A stretch of DNA of 64,000 nucleotides from Lachnospiraceae bacterium (GTDB lineage Bacteria; Bacillota; Clostridia; Lachnospirales; Lachnospiraceae), in contig JAILRO010000039.1 in the NCBI GenBank assembly GCA_024698145.1, positions 22,781-86,780 on the forward strand, read 5' to 3'. A model generated the notes under the pieces. It worked only from the letters and a program-made list of their open reading frames with translations, had not been told where the DNA came from and searched no databases. How positions within the stretch are numbered: position 1 is the first letter of the stretch; every line of letters starts with the position of its first letter. Of this stretch, positions 44,532 through 53,964 are shown piece by piece. A program made the position numbers and the translations under genes.

Positions 44532-46139
44532 ATGAAAAAGAATATAGTGATTAAAAAATTAGCAACAGTTTTATTAACAGGTCTTTTGGCAGTGAGCGCA
44601 GTAGGATGCGGAGCTTCAGGAGACAAGGCAACAGGAAGCGGTGCTTCAACAGGTGAGAAAGTATTAAATGTAGGTGTAATCAATATAGCAGATACACCGT
44701 TTGATCCGGCACAGACAAGCTTGTCATCAATCGAGCAGATTGAGCCGCTTAACGACACATTACTTCATGTAGATAAGGACGGTAATTATACACCGGGTAT
44801 TGCAAAGTCTTGGGAGCTTTCAGATGACTACAAGACATTCACAATCAATCTTAGAGATGATGTGAAGTTCCATGACGGTACAAAACTTACATCTGACGAT
44901 GTTAAGTTCACATTAGAGTATTACATTTCAGAGGAGTCAAACCAGTCTGATAAAGGAATCCTTCAGGCTAACATTGATTCAGTAGAGGCAAAGGATGAGA
45001 CAACAGTTGTTGTTAACTTCAAAGAGCCATTCACAGATTTTGAATACCTTATTTCAGAAGGAGGTACAGGAGCAGGAATTATCATTCCTAAGGCTTACTT
45101 TGAGAAAGTTGGTTCCGAAGGATTTAACAAAGCACCTATCGGAGCAGGACCATTTAAGTTCGAGTCATTTGCAGCAGGCGAGGAAATCGTATATACAGCT
45201 TTTGAAGATTACTATCAGGGCAAGGCAAAGATTGACCGTCTTGTAATCAGACAGTTGGCAGAGGAGAGCACAAAGATTTCAAGTATTCAGGCAGGTGATG
45301 TTGATTTCGCACCTATTAACATTAACAGTGTTGAGACAGTAGAGGCAACACCGGGAGTAAATGTTGAGAAGGTTGATTATTCTAACACACTCGGAGTATT
45401 CGCAACAGCAGCAAACGGTGATGACGGAAAGCCATTACAGAATGATAAGGTAAGAGAAGCATTATACATTTCAGTTAATCGTGCAGAACTTGTAGATACA
45501 GTATTTGGTGGAGATGCTATTGAGTCTCCTGTATGGGGAGTGTTCCCATTCACAGTTGGTTACGAAGGTGGCAGAGAGAATATCCCTTATGATGTTGAGA
45601 AAGCAAAAGATTTGCTTAAGGAAGCAGGATACCCTGAAAACTTTGATGACCCTGTAATCAAGCTTTACATTACAGAGACAACAACTTACAACAAAGAGGT
45701 TGCACAGTCATTGGTTTCTTACTGGGATGCAATCGGTGCACAGGTTGAAATCGTAACTACTGACCCTGTAACACTTAGAGGTGGATACACAAAGAAGCCG
45801 CTTGATCCAGAGTTTACCGGAGTATTGTTCTTCTTCAATCCTCCAAAGAAATATAGTGCAAATGATGCAATAGCACCATTCTTCCCTACTAACTCTTCAA
45901 TGGAACTTATTAAAGATAATGATGAGTTTGACAATGACGTTAAGCAGCTTGTTCGTGTAGGTGCACAGGAGAGAACACAACTTGTGAATAAACTTCTTGA
46001 TACTATCGAAGAAACACACGTAGCAATTCCTATTGTATATCCTAGCCAGAATTATGCAGTAAGTGAAAATGTTGTTTCATGGGATCAGAACTATTCAGCA
46101 CACTGGGGTAACTGGTTCTACACATTTGAAGTAAAATAA
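44532..46139 (+). CDS. ABC importer substrate-binding lipoprotein, peptide/nickel type (SBP_bac_5)
   Basis: A lipoprotein signal is present (hydrophobic LLTGLLAVSAVGC with the lipobox Cys). The mature part is a family 5 solute-binding protein (YTPGIAKSWELSDDYKTFTINLRDDVKFHDGTKLTSDDVKFT, cut here, then APIGAGPFKFE). This class binds di- and oligopeptides, glutathione, opines or nickel. GGAGG precedes the ATG. Context with GST-fold enzymes, cysteine synthase and an M20 hydrolase suggests a Cys-containing peptide or glutathione conjugate as cargo. Confidence 0.94.
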   Translation: MKKNIVIKKLATVLLTGLLAVSAVGCGASGDKATGSGASTGEKVLNVGVINIADTPFDPAQTSLSSIEQIEPLNDTLLHVDKDGNYTPGIAKSWELSDDYKTFTINLRDDVKFHDGTKLTSDDVKFTLEYYISEESNQSDKGILQANIDSVEAKDETTVVVNFKEPFTDFEYLISEGGTGAGIIIPKAYFEKVGSEGFNKAPIGAGPFKFESFAAGEEIVYTAFEDYYQGKAKIDRLVIRQLAEESTKISSIQAGDVDFAPININSVETVEATPGVNVEKVDYSNTLGVFATAANGDDGKPLQNDKVREALYISVNRAELVDTVFGGDAIESPVWGVFPFTVGYEGGRENIPYDVEKAKDLLKEAGYPENFDDPVIKLYITETTTYNKEVAQSLVSYWDAIGAQVEIVTTDPVTLRGGYTKKPLDPEFTGVLFFFNPPKKYSANDAIAPFFPTNSSMELIKDNDEFDNDVKQLVRVGAQERTQLVNKLLDTIEETHVAIPIVYPSQNYAVSENVVSWDQNYSAHWGNWFYTFEVK

Positions 46140-46163
46140 TAAGCTTTTGCCGGGAGATTTTCT

Positions 46164-47081
46164 ATGAGATATCTTGCAAAAAAAATAATAGAAGCATTAA
46201 TTACAATTTTCATAGTGACGATTATCGTATTTCTTGCAATCCACTCAAGTGGTGATCCGATTAACAGCCTGTTGCCGGATAGTGCTACGGAAGCACAAAG
46301 GCAGGAGCTGACAGAGAAGCTCGGACTTGACAGACCACTTGTTGAGCAGTACGGACGATTTGTTAAAGATGCATTATCAGGAGATCTTGGTACATCTTAC
46401 ACAAGCAAACGTCCGGTGCTTGAGATGATTGCCGAGAAGCTGCCTTATACATTTGAACTTGCACTTGTAGCAATAATAATTGCTTTCATTGTAACAATCA
46501 TTTTCGGTAGCCTGGCAGCTATTTGGAAGAACACGATATTGGATAGAATAATACTTGCAATTGCAGCATTTTTCAAAGCGTCTCCTATCTTCTTTATAGC
46601 TATACTTGCAGTACAGCTATTGGGAGTTAAGCTTAGAGTCCTACCCGTTGCGGGTGCCGGTACACCTCTACATCTGGTGATGCCGGCAGGACTTCTGGGT
46701 CTTGCGATTGCTTCCGATATGACAACACTTTTAAGAAGCAATATGATTGCTGTGTTGGAGAGCGATTTCATCAAGTTTGGAAGACTTAGAGGTCTTCCGG
46801 AATACAAGGTGATATTGAAACATGCACTTCGTAATTCGTTCTCGTCAGTGTTGGCACTTAGTTCATTTATTTTTGCAAGTCTTATTTCCGGAAGTATAGT
46901 CGTTGAAACGATATTTGCATGGCCGGGAGTCGGAATACTTTCTTACAACTCGGTAATATCGAGAGACTTTCCGGTGGTACAGGGAATCGTTTTAATCCTT
47001 TCAATATTAACAATTTTACTCTCATTTACAATGGACGCATTGCTTGCAATGTTAGATCCGAGAATTCGTAAGAGTGTGTAG
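46164..47081 (+). CDS. ABC importer permease 1, DppB/OppB type
   Basis: This 305-residue, six-segment permease has the typical start (RYLAKKIIEALITIFIVTIIVF, cut) with the LGLDRPLVEQYGRFV loop and the EAA-like loop around KFGRLRGLPEYKVILKHALRN. It forms the channel with the next permease. GCCGGGAGA precedes the ATG. Confidence 0.94.
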   Translation: MRYLAKKIIEALITIFIVTIIVFLAIHSSGDPINSLLPDSATEAQRQELTEKLGLDRPLVEQYGRFVKDALSGDLGTSYTSKRPVLEMIAEKLPYTFELALVAIIIAFIVTIIFGSLAAIWKNTILDRIILAIAAFFKASPIFFIAILAVQLLGVKLRVLPVAGAGTPLHLVMPAGLLGLAIASDMTTLLRSNMIAVLESDFIKFGRLRGLPEYKVILKHALRNSFSSVLALSSFIFASLISGSIVVETIFAWPGVGILSYNSVISRDFPVVQGIVLILSILTILLSFTMDALLAMLDPRIRKSV

Positions 47082-47090
47082 GTGATTGCG

Positions 47091-47930
47091 ATGAAGAAGT
47101 TATATAAACAAAAACAAGTAAATAGTTTGCCAATCGTGTCATTGGTGGTCATTGGAATATTTGTTTTAAATGGACTCTTTGGTTCGTTGATACTTCCGAA
47201 AGATCCTACAGAAACGGATTTGGTTAATAAGCTGCTTCCTCCGGTTTTCTTCGGAGGCACATGGAATTATCCGCTTGGCACTGATGAACTCGGAAGAGAT
47301 GTTTTAAGTAGAATTATCGCAGGTGGAAGAGTTTCACTTATTGTAGCAGCTGCAGCAATTGTTGTCGGAGGAATAGTAGGAACTGCACTTGGAATTATTG
47401 CAGGCTACTACGAAAACCTTGCAGACACAATTATTACACGACTTACCGATGCATCACTTGCATTTCCAAGCATCTTGCTGGCACTGCTTCTTTCGATAGG
47501 AATCGGTCCGGGTGAGAAAGCAGCGATTATCGCGATAGCATTTGCAATGTGGGCGAAATACGCAAGAACGGTAAGGAGTGAAGTACTGATAATTAAGACA
47601 GCTAATTACATAACGCAGGCGAAAATCATGGGAGCCGGTGACTTAAGAATAATAACAAGACACATTCTACCAAACATCAAGGACATGATAATAGTTATGG
47701 TTTCGTTAGAGGTTGGAATGTCAATTATTTCCGAAGCATCATTAAGTTTTTTGGGACTTAGCGTTGTGCCCCCTACACCCTCCTGGGGACAAATGATAGC
47801 TGATGGTAAGAATTATTTTCAAAACGGCTGGTGGGTTTCCGTATTTCCTGCGTTAATAACAATAATAACCGTATTGTCATTTCAGAGATTTGGCAATTGG
47901 CTTAAGGTTTCTAAGGGAGGAAAAGCATGA
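47091..47930 (+). CDS. ABC importer permease 2, DppC/OppC type
   Basis: This 279-residue permease has the family marks YPLGTDELGRDVLSRII and the EAA loop region ITQAKIMGAGDLRIITRHILPN. ATG 47091 is favoured over GTG 47082 because AGGTG lies at a fitting distance. Its end overlaps the start of the ATPase gene by four bases. Confidence 0.93.
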   Translation: MKKLYKQKQVNSLPIVSLVVIGIFVLNGLFGSLILPKDPTETDLVNKLLPPVFFGGTWNYPLGTDELGRDVLSRIIAGGRVSLIVAAAAIVVGGIVGTALGIIAGYYENLADTIITRLTDASLAFPSILLALLLSIGIGPGEKAAIIAIAFAMWAKYARTVRSEVLIIKTANYITQAKIMGAGDLRIITRHILPNIKDMIIVMVSLEVGMSIISEASLSFLGLSVVPPTPSWGQMIADGKNYFQNGWWVSVFPALITIITVLSFQRFGNWLKVSKGGKA

Positions 47931-48889
47931 ATATTCTTGAGGTTAAGAATCTTGTAAGCCAACTTAATACGGAAGACGGAGTATTACACATTATAAATGA
48001 TGTAAGCTTCGCGGTGAAAGAAGATGAGTGTTTTGGAATCATTGGAGAATCCGGTTGTGGTAAAACAATGACTTCAATGTCGATTCTTGGATACTCTGAC
48101 CGAATCGGATTAAAAGCTGTATCCGGAGAGATTCTTTTTAAAGGAGAAGATGTACTTAAGTTTTCAAAGAAAAGACTTAGAGAGTACAACGGCAAGGAAG
48201 CAGCAATCATATTGCAGGATCCGATGCAGGCGTTAGATCCTCTATTCACCATAAAAGACCAGATGATTGAAACCATAAGAAGACACCAGAAGGTTTCAAA
48301 AAAAGAAGCAGAAAAGATAATGATTGAAACAGCAGAAAGTCTTTCGGTTGCCAAAGAAAAACTTAACTGTTATCCACATCAGTTAAGTGGCGGAATGCTT
48401 CAGAGAATAGTGGGTGCGATGGTGTTAAGTTGCAGACCAAAGCTTATTATTGCTGATGAACCAACAACGGCGCTGGATGTGACTATTCAGCTTCAGTATT
48501 TGAAATTATTAAAAAGACTCCAGAAGGAATACCACACGGCATTAATTTTCATTTCGCATGACATCAAAGTTATTTCGATGATGTGTGATAGAATTGCCGT
48601 AATGTATGCCGGGGAGATTGTGGAAACGGGAACAAGGGACGATTTGTTTTATCACCCAAAGCACCCGTACACACAGGCGCTTTTTAAAGCGACCAACATA
48701 GATGGTAATATTCGTGAAAGATATGAAACTATAGACGGTGCGCCGCCAAACCTCAAAGAGGAGATTGCAGGATGTCCGTTCGCGGAACGTTGCCAGTACG
48801 CAACGGATGCATGTATAAGCGGCAAACCGGAGGTTGTTAAGATAAATGATGAGCATACCGTAAAATGCCGGAGGATAGCCGATGAGTAA
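47927..48889 (+). CDS. ABC importer ATPase 1, DppD/OppD type
   Basis: This 320-residue ATPase has Walker A GESGCGKTMTS, the signature LSGGMLQR, Walker B LIIADEPTTALD and the C-terminal oligopeptide-transport extension with the Cys cluster GCPFAERCQYATDACI, which binds an Fe-S cluster in relatives. The start is coupled to the previous gene (ATGA overlap) and the end overlaps the second ATPase gene by eight bases. Confidence 0.95.
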   Translation: MNILEVKNLVSQLNTEDGVLHIINDVSFAVKEDECFGIIGESGCGKTMTSMSILGYSDRIGLKAVSGEILFKGEDVLKFSKKRLREYNGKEAAIILQDPMQALDPLFTIKDQMIETIRRHQKVSKKEAEKIMIETAESLSVAKEKLNCYPHQLSGGMLQRIVGAMVLSCRPKLIIADEPTTALDVTIQLQYLKLLKRLQKEYHTALIFISHDIKVISMMCDRIAVMYAGEIVETGTRDDLFYHPKHPYTQALFKATNIDGNIRERYETIDGAPPNLKEEIAGCPFAERCQYATDACISGKPEVVKINDEHTVKCRRIADE

Positions 48890-49889
48890 TGTTATTGAAC
48901 TGAAAAACGTTGATAAATCTTATACAAACAGCGGCTTCTTAAAGAAGACTACATGCGCTCATATTCTCAAAAATATTTCCTTGCAGGTTGAGAAAGGAAC
49001 GACACTCGGACTTGTTGGCGAGTCGGGTTCAGGTAAGACCACAACAACAAGAATGATTCTTCGTCAGGAAAAACCGACAAACGGCGAACTCTTCTACGAG
49101 GGCAAGAATGTTGAAGAACTTACCAAAGAAGTGGAGGAAGAATATCGCAACAACGTACAGGTGGTATTTCAGAATCCATACAGCTCTCTTAATCCCAAAA
49201 TGAGAGTCGGAGAGATAATCGCAGAGCCTTTGGTTATAACAGGAAAGTACAACAAGGAAGAAATAAAAAAACGTGTGAGAAGCATCATGGAAAAGGTTGG
49301 TCTTGCACAGGATTATGTTGAAAGATTTCCAAGTGAGTTTAGTGGTGGACAGCGTCAGAGAATAGCAATTGCAAGAGCGCTTATTCAGAATCCGCAGCTT
49401 GTGATATTAGATGAGCCGGTATCGGCATTAGACGTATCTGTCAGAGGACAGATTATGAACCTGTTAAAGAGAGTGCAGGAGAAAAACAAGACTACATATA
49501 TTTTTATTTCACATGATATTGCAACGGTAGGTTTCTTAAGTGACACAATCGCGGTTATGTATTTCGGCACGATTGTTGAGTATGGAAAGACAGAGGACAT
49601 ACTGGAAAACCTCAGACACCCGTACACGGAAATGCTCATTTCTTCTGACTCGGTTAGAAACTTAAGTGAGGCGGAGGAAGAAAGCGGAGAAATACCTTCG
49701 CACTATGATGAACCAAAAGGTTGTCCTTTCGCCGGAAGATGTAAGTATGCAACTGATGAGTGTAGAAATGTTACCCCGCAGCTTAAAGATATTGGCGATG
49801 GACATAAGGTTGCTTGTCACAACGCGGAAAGCATTACGCTTAAGTCCGTTGTTAAGATTAACAGAAGGAAACCGGAATATCAGATTTAG
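48882..49889 (+). CDS. ABC importer ATPase 2, DppF/OppF type
   Basis: This 335-residue ATPase has Walker A GESGSGKTTTTR, the signature FSGGQRQRIAIARAL, Walker B LVILDEPVSALD and the Cys cluster GCPFAGRCKYATDECR. It completes a five-gene importer of the peptide type. CGGAGGA lies before the ATG within the preceding gene. Confidence 0.95.
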   Translation: MSNVIELKNVDKSYTNSGFLKKTTCAHILKNISLQVEKGTTLGLVGESGSGKTTTTRMILRQEKPTNGELFYEGKNVEELTKEVEEEYRNNVQVVFQNPYSSLNPKMRVGEIIAEPLVITGKYNKEEIKKRVRSIMEKVGLAQDYVERFPSEFSGGQRQRIAIARALIQNPQLVILDEPVSALDVSVRGQIMNLLKRVQEKNKTTYIFISHDIATVGFLSDTIAVMYFGTIVEYGKTEDILENLRHPYTEMLISSDSVRNLSEAEEESGEIPSHYDEPKGCPFAGRCKYATDECRNVTPQLKDIGDGHKVACHNAESITLKSVVKINRRKPEYQI

Positions 49890-49899
49890 GAGGTGCAGC

Positions 49900-50910
49900 A
49901 TGGCTTCGGATTTTGAAGGAATTGAATTGTTTGAGAGAACATTTCGCCATCAGATCAAAGAGAATGGTGAGATTGGCGAATTGGATTTTATGTTTAAAAA
50001 GAAGTTTGGTGATGGAGAGGATGAGTGGCCGGTAGAGGCTGACAGATACAGAATCGTATGGATGCCGGGTTGTCCTCACGCACATAAAGTTATTATAACG
50101 AGAAAACTTCTCGGACTTGATAAGGTTATAAGTCTTGCGACAACAGGAATCTTCAGAACACCGAAGGGCTGGGTGTTTTCGGAAGACCCTGATGGTTTGG
50201 ATCCTGTGTTAAAGATACATTATCTGCATGACATTTATACAAGATACGATTCTACATACACGGGACGTTCAACGGTTCCGACAATTGTGGATACGATAAC
50301 AGGTCAGGGTGTTAACAATGACCATTACTATATTCCTATTTATTTCAACACGGCATGGAAGAAGTTCCATAAGGAGAATGCACCGGACTTGTATCCGGAG
50401 GAGATAAGAGGTGATATTGATGAACTTAATAAATTTGTGTATGAGCGTATCAACACCGGGGTCTATAAATGCGGTTTTGCTAGAAATCAGAAATATCTTG
50501 ATGCTGCATACGACAGATTCTTCGAAGCACTTGATTTGATGGAGGAACATTTATCTACGAGAAGATTTCTTTTTGGAGACCATATAACGGATACGGATAT
50601 AAGATTGTATCCGTCGCTTGTAAGATTCCAGGTGACTTATCATCAGCTCTTTAGAGCAAACAAAAAACGCCTGGAGGATTATCCGAATCTTTGGGCGTAT
50701 GCGAGAGACTTGTATCAGACAGAAGGCTTTGGTGAGACAACCTATCTTGATTTGATTAAGAAGCATTATCAGTTGTCGCCACATCTTCGTGCTTTGTTTG
50801 GAAATGTTGACGGCATTTATGCAAAAGGACCGGATGTTTCATCTTGGAATCTTCCTCATGGAAGAGAGAAGTTGTCCGGTGATAAGGATAAGTTTAAAAG
50901 ATTTAACTAG
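49900..50910 (+). CDS. Glutathionyl-hydroquinone-reductase-like GST-fold enzyme
   Basis: TTAGGAGGTG precedes ATG 49900, 10 bases after the ATPase gene. The N-terminal thioredoxin-like part holds the family's active Cys as C58 in PGCPHAHKV (CPWAHR in YqjG/ECM4 enzymes), followed by RKLLGLD and STVPTIVD. The C-terminal helical GST domain has FLFGDHITDTDIRLYPSLVRFQ and NLWAYARDLYQ. Enzymes of this family remove glutathione (or another thiol) from conjugates by reduction. Most Clostridia do not make glutathione, so here it may act on imported glutathione conjugates or another thiol. Confidence 0.88.
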   Translation: MASDFEGIELFERTFRHQIKENGEIGELDFMFKKKFGDGEDEWPVEADRYRIVWMPGCPHAHKVIITRKLLGLDKVISLATTGIFRTPKGWVFSEDPDGLDPVLKIHYLHDIYTRYDSTYTGRSTVPTIVDTITGQGVNNDHYYIPIYFNTAWKKFHKENAPDLYPEEIRGDIDELNKFVYERINTGVYKCGFARNQKYLDAAYDRFFEALDLMEEHLSTRRFLFGDHITDTDIRLYPSLVRFQVTYHQLFRANKKRLEDYPNLWAYARDLYQTEGFGETTYLDLIKKHYQLSPHLRALFGNVDGIYAKGPDVSSWNLPHGREKLSGDKDKFKRFN

Positions 50911-50925
50911 AGGGAGGAAATGAAA

Positions 50926-51837
50926 ATGAAAGTTGTAAACAGTGCATTGGAATTAATCGGTGAAACACCGTTAATAAAATTAAATCATTTGGTTCCCGAA
51001 GGAGCTGCAGATGTATATCTTAAGTTGGAAAGCTTCAATGTAGCGGGAAGTATCAAAGACAGAACCGCACTTAGCATGATTGAAGGAGCGGAAAGAGAAG
51101 GACTTATCAAGCCCGGTGAGACAACACTTGTTGATTCGACAAGTGGAAATACCGGTATTGGACTTGCACTTGTCGCTGCGCTTAAAGGTTACAGACTTGT
51201 TATTGTTATGAGTGAGGTAGCAAGTATCGAGCGCAGAAAACTTCTTCAGGCATATGGTGCCGAGATTGATCTTGTGCCGGCATCACCAAAAGGAATACTT
51301 GCCGACATGGAGGAACTTGACAGACTGGTTGACGAGAAAGGATATTTCCCATTAAGACAATTTGAGAACAAGTACAATCCCTATATTCACAAGACAACAA
51401 CAGGACCTGAAATATATGAGCAGCTAGATGGCAAGATTGATGCATTTGTTTCTGCTGTTGGAACAGGAGGAACATTTACAGGAATTGCAGAATATTTAAA
51501 GGAGCAGAACAAGGACATACTTACATATGCGGTTGAGCCGGAGGGTTCACCGGTGCTTCGAGGCGGCAAGCCGGGACCTCATAAGATTCCGGGAATCGGT
51601 TCAGGTATTATTCCGGCAATTCTTAATAGGGAAATCATAGACGAAGTTATAGATGTATCTGATGAAAATGCTGCAGAGACCGCAAAGCAACTTGCGCTCA
51701 AAGAAGGATTGTTCGTCGGCCCATCATCGGGAGCAGCAACTTATGCAGCTATCGAGAAAGCAAAGATACTTGGCAAAGGCAAAACGATTGTTGCGATTGC
51801 ACCTGACGGTGGAGACAGATACGTTTCACAGTTATAA
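50926..51837 (+). CDS. Cysteine synthase family PLP enzyme (operon copy)
   Basis: GGGAGG fits ATG 50926 (MKVVNSALELIGETPLIKLN) better than ATG 50920. At 303 residues it has K44 in AGSIKDRTA, the phosphate-binding loop [10 protein letters not shown] and GTGGTFTG. It replaces the acetyl or other leaving group of an activated serine with sulfide or a thiol. SIKDR and DGGDRYVSQL fit CysK/CysM-like enzymes. It differs clearly from the stand-alone cysK at 55010, so it may have a different nucleophile or act in reverse on a cysteine conjugate. Confidence 0.93.
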   Translation: MKVVNSALELIGETPLIKLNHLVPEGAADVYLKLESFNVAGSIKDRTALSMIEGAEREGLIKPGETTLVDSTSGNTGIGLALVAALKGYRLVIVMSEVASIERRKLLQAYGAEIDLVPASPKGILADMEELDRLVDEKGYFPLRQFENKYNPYIHKTTTGPEIYEQLDGKIDAFVSAVGTGGTFTGIAEYLKEQNKDILTYAVEPEGSPVLRGGKPGPHKIPGIGSGIIPAILNREIIDEVIDVSDENAAETAKQLALKEGLFVGPSSGAATYAAIEKAKILGKGKTIVAIAPDGGDRYVSQL

Positions 51838-51875
51838 GAAGATATTTAAAGCCAAATGGCAGAAAGGCAGACACG

Positions 51876-52772
51876 ATGGAAGTTATTAAGGTAACAAAGG
51901 AGTGGCAAAGAGCTGCTTCTAACTGGGTGAGAATTAAGACTATGGTCGAAGGAAAAGGTATCGCATACGATATCGAATTCGACGATGACAATATAGAAAA
52001 TCCGGATTATTTTCTCGTTTTGGACGAAGAAAAACCTGTAGCAACTTGTCGTGTTGAGTATTCTGACACGACAACCGCAAAGATTGAGAGAGTAATCGTA
52101 ATCCCGGAATACCAGGGTAAGGGCGTCGGAAGACTGATGATTACCGAGGTGGAAAAGAAGTTAAGAACTTACGGTTACAACAAGTCGTTTATAAGCAGTA
52201 GAGAAACCAAAGTAGGCTTTTATGAGAAACTCGGATACACTCCGGATTGGGATGGACTTGAGGAACATGAAGTATTTAATTGTGTTCCTACACAGAAATA
52301 TCTTGATGTGTTTGATATAGATGCCGTGCAAAATGATTCATCAAACGAGTATATCAAATGGCTTGATGAGTATCTGTATGACCCTGCGTTTCGTGCAGGC
52401 TCTGCAAAGACTCAGGAGAGTTATGAAGAAAACTATGACAAGGTGTTTGATGCTATTGATAAGATTGAGGATATATTATCGAAGAAGAAATATATTACCG
52501 GTGATGAGATAACCAAGGCAGACGTTTTTCTGTATTCATTTCTTGTAAGATTTGAGGCGGTATATTATTTTGCTTTCAGACTTAACAGAAACAAGTTAAG
52601 AGATTTAAATAATATTTGGAGATATGTAAGGGAATTGTATAGCATTGAAAGTTTTGCTAAAAAGACGGATTTTGAGGAGATAAAAAAAGAGTATTATCTC
52701 GCCCTTGATGATGAGAGAAATCCATACCATTTAGTGCCGGACGGTCCGGATGTGACAGATTGGAGCATTTGA
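51876..52772 (+). CDS. GNAT acetyltransferase fused to a GST C-terminal-like domain
   Basis: Residues 1-140 are a GNAT domain with the acetyl-CoA motif RVIVIPEYQGKGVGRLMI and GFYEKLGY. Residues about 150-298 align with the C-terminal domain of the reductase two genes upstream: both share KYIxGDEIT/FLFGDHIT, YSFLVRFEAVYYFAFRLNRNKL and NIWRYVRELY. The thioredoxin-like half with the active Cys is missing, so the GST part probably binds the substrate or the partner enzyme. I infer that it N-acetylates a cysteine-type conjugate. AGAAAGGCAG lies upstream of the ATG. I do not know of a described protein with this fusion. Confidence 0.87.
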   Translation: MEVIKVTKEWQRAASNWVRIKTMVEGKGIAYDIEFDDDNIENPDYFLVLDEEKPVATCRVEYSDTTTAKIERVIVIPEYQGKGVGRLMITEVEKKLRTYGYNKSFISSRETKVGFYEKLGYTPDWDGLEEHEVFNCVPTQKYLDVFDIDAVQNDSSNEYIKWLDEYLYDPAFRAGSAKTQESYEENYDKVFDAIDKIEDILSKKKYITGDEITKADVFLYSFLVRFEAVYYFAFRLNRNKLRDLNNIWRYVRELYSIESFAKKTDFEEIKKEYYLALDDERNPYHLVPDGPDVTDWSI

Positions 52773-52774
52773 TT

Positions 52775-53896
52775 ATGACAGATTATCCTAACACAAACAG
52801 AATAGTCGATGAGTTTACGGAACTTACTTCCATAGATTCGGTAAGCTTCAAAGAAAGAGTATTTGCCGATGTCTTAAAAGAAAAACTTAAAGCTCTAGGT
52901 TTTGATTTTTTTGAGGATGAAGCAGGGGATGCGTATGGTGGTAATGCCGGCAACATTTATGCTTTTTTGGAAGGCAATTCCGATGCGGAGCCGATTCTTC
53001 TTTCGTCTCATATGGATACGGTACAACCCGGAATCGGAAAGAAGCCGATTGTAAGAGATGACGGTAGAATAACAAGTGACGGAACAACAGTGTTGGGAGC
53101 TGATGATGTGGCAGGCATTGTCGAGATATTAGAGGGTATCAGAATTATCAAAGAGTCCGGTGTCCCTCATAGAAGCATAGAGCTTTTGTTTCCCATCGGC
53201 GAGGAGGAATATATTAAGGGAACGGACGTGTTCGATTTTTCAAAGATTAAATCAAAGGATGCCTACGTTCTTGATATGAGTGGCAAGGTCGGCAGTGCTG
53301 CAATAAAAGCACCGTCGATAATATCATTTGAGGTCGTCGTCAAAGGCAAGGCTTCACATGCGGGTTTTCATCCGGATGAAGGAATAAATGCTATACAGGC
53401 AATGGCGTATGTCGTGTCATCTGTTTCACAGGGCCGAATCGATGAAGAAACAACTCTTAATATCGGTACGATAAGTGGCGGAACGGCAACTAACATAATA
53501 TCGGAGCAATGCGTATGTACCGGTGAGATAAGAAGCTATGTTCACAAAAAAGCATTGGCGCAACTTGATAAGTTAAAGGCCGCATTTGAGGAAGCGAAAA
53601 ATAAGTATGGTATCGACTACGAGTTCAAGACAGATATCAACATGAAGGCATACGAGATTGATAAGTCTTCAAGTGTTGTGAGTAGATTTGAAAATGTATG
53701 TTCAAAACTTAATCTTCCCGGAAATCTGACGGAGACTTTTGGAGGAAGTGACAACAACAACTTTGTTAAGAACGGGATAAGCGGGATCGTTCTTTCCTGT
53801 GGAATGTACAACGTTCATTCAAAGGCGGAGTACACAACTATAGAAGATTTGGAAAAAGGCTCAAAATTAGTGGCAGAACTTATATTGGCAGAATAA
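52775..53896 (+). CDS. M20 family metallopeptidase / deacylase (PepT-like)
   Basis: The ATG at 52775 starts two bases after the GNAT-GST stop, with TTGGAG upstream. The 373-residue protein keeps the two-zinc site: H79 and D81 (SSHMDTV), D110/D111 (LGADDVAG), E143-E145 (GEEEY) and H348 (NVHSKAEY), plus the lid domain (KASHAGFHPDEGINAI). M20 enzymes split peptides or remove N-acyl groups. After a GNAT step, a deacylase releasing free cysteine fits; cleavage of a Cys-Gly-type dipeptide also fits. Confidence 0.92.
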   Translation: MTDYPNTNRIVDEFTELTSIDSVSFKERVFADVLKEKLKALGFDFFEDEAGDAYGGNAGNIYAFLEGNSDAEPILLSSHMDTVQPGIGKKPIVRDDGRITSDGTTVLGADDVAGIVEILEGIRIIKESGVPHRSIELLFPIGEEEYIKGTDVFDFSKIKSKDAYVLDMSGKVGSAAIKAPSIISFEVVVKGKASHAGFHPDEGINAIQAMAYVVSSVSQGRIDEETTLNIGTISGGTATNIISEQCVCTGEIRSYVHKKALAQLDKLKAAFEEAKNKYGIDYEFKTDINMKAYEIDKSSSVVSRFENVCSKLNLPGNLTETFGGSDNNNFVKNGISGIVLSCGMYNVHSKAEYTTIEDLEKGSKLVAELILAE

Positions 53897-53901
53897 ATAA
53901 C

Positions 53902-53931
53902 TTGACAAAATGATTCTCTGTATAATAATTA
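53902..53931 (+). promoter_or_regulatory. Weak promoter of the LysR gene
   Basis: TTGACA (53902-53907) is clear; the -10 box is uncertain in a very AT-rich stretch (TAATTA at 53926-53931, 18-base spacer). Confidence 0.35.
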
Positions 53932-53964
53932 TTATAGTTGTTTTTATACGGAGGAATTAGCCAC

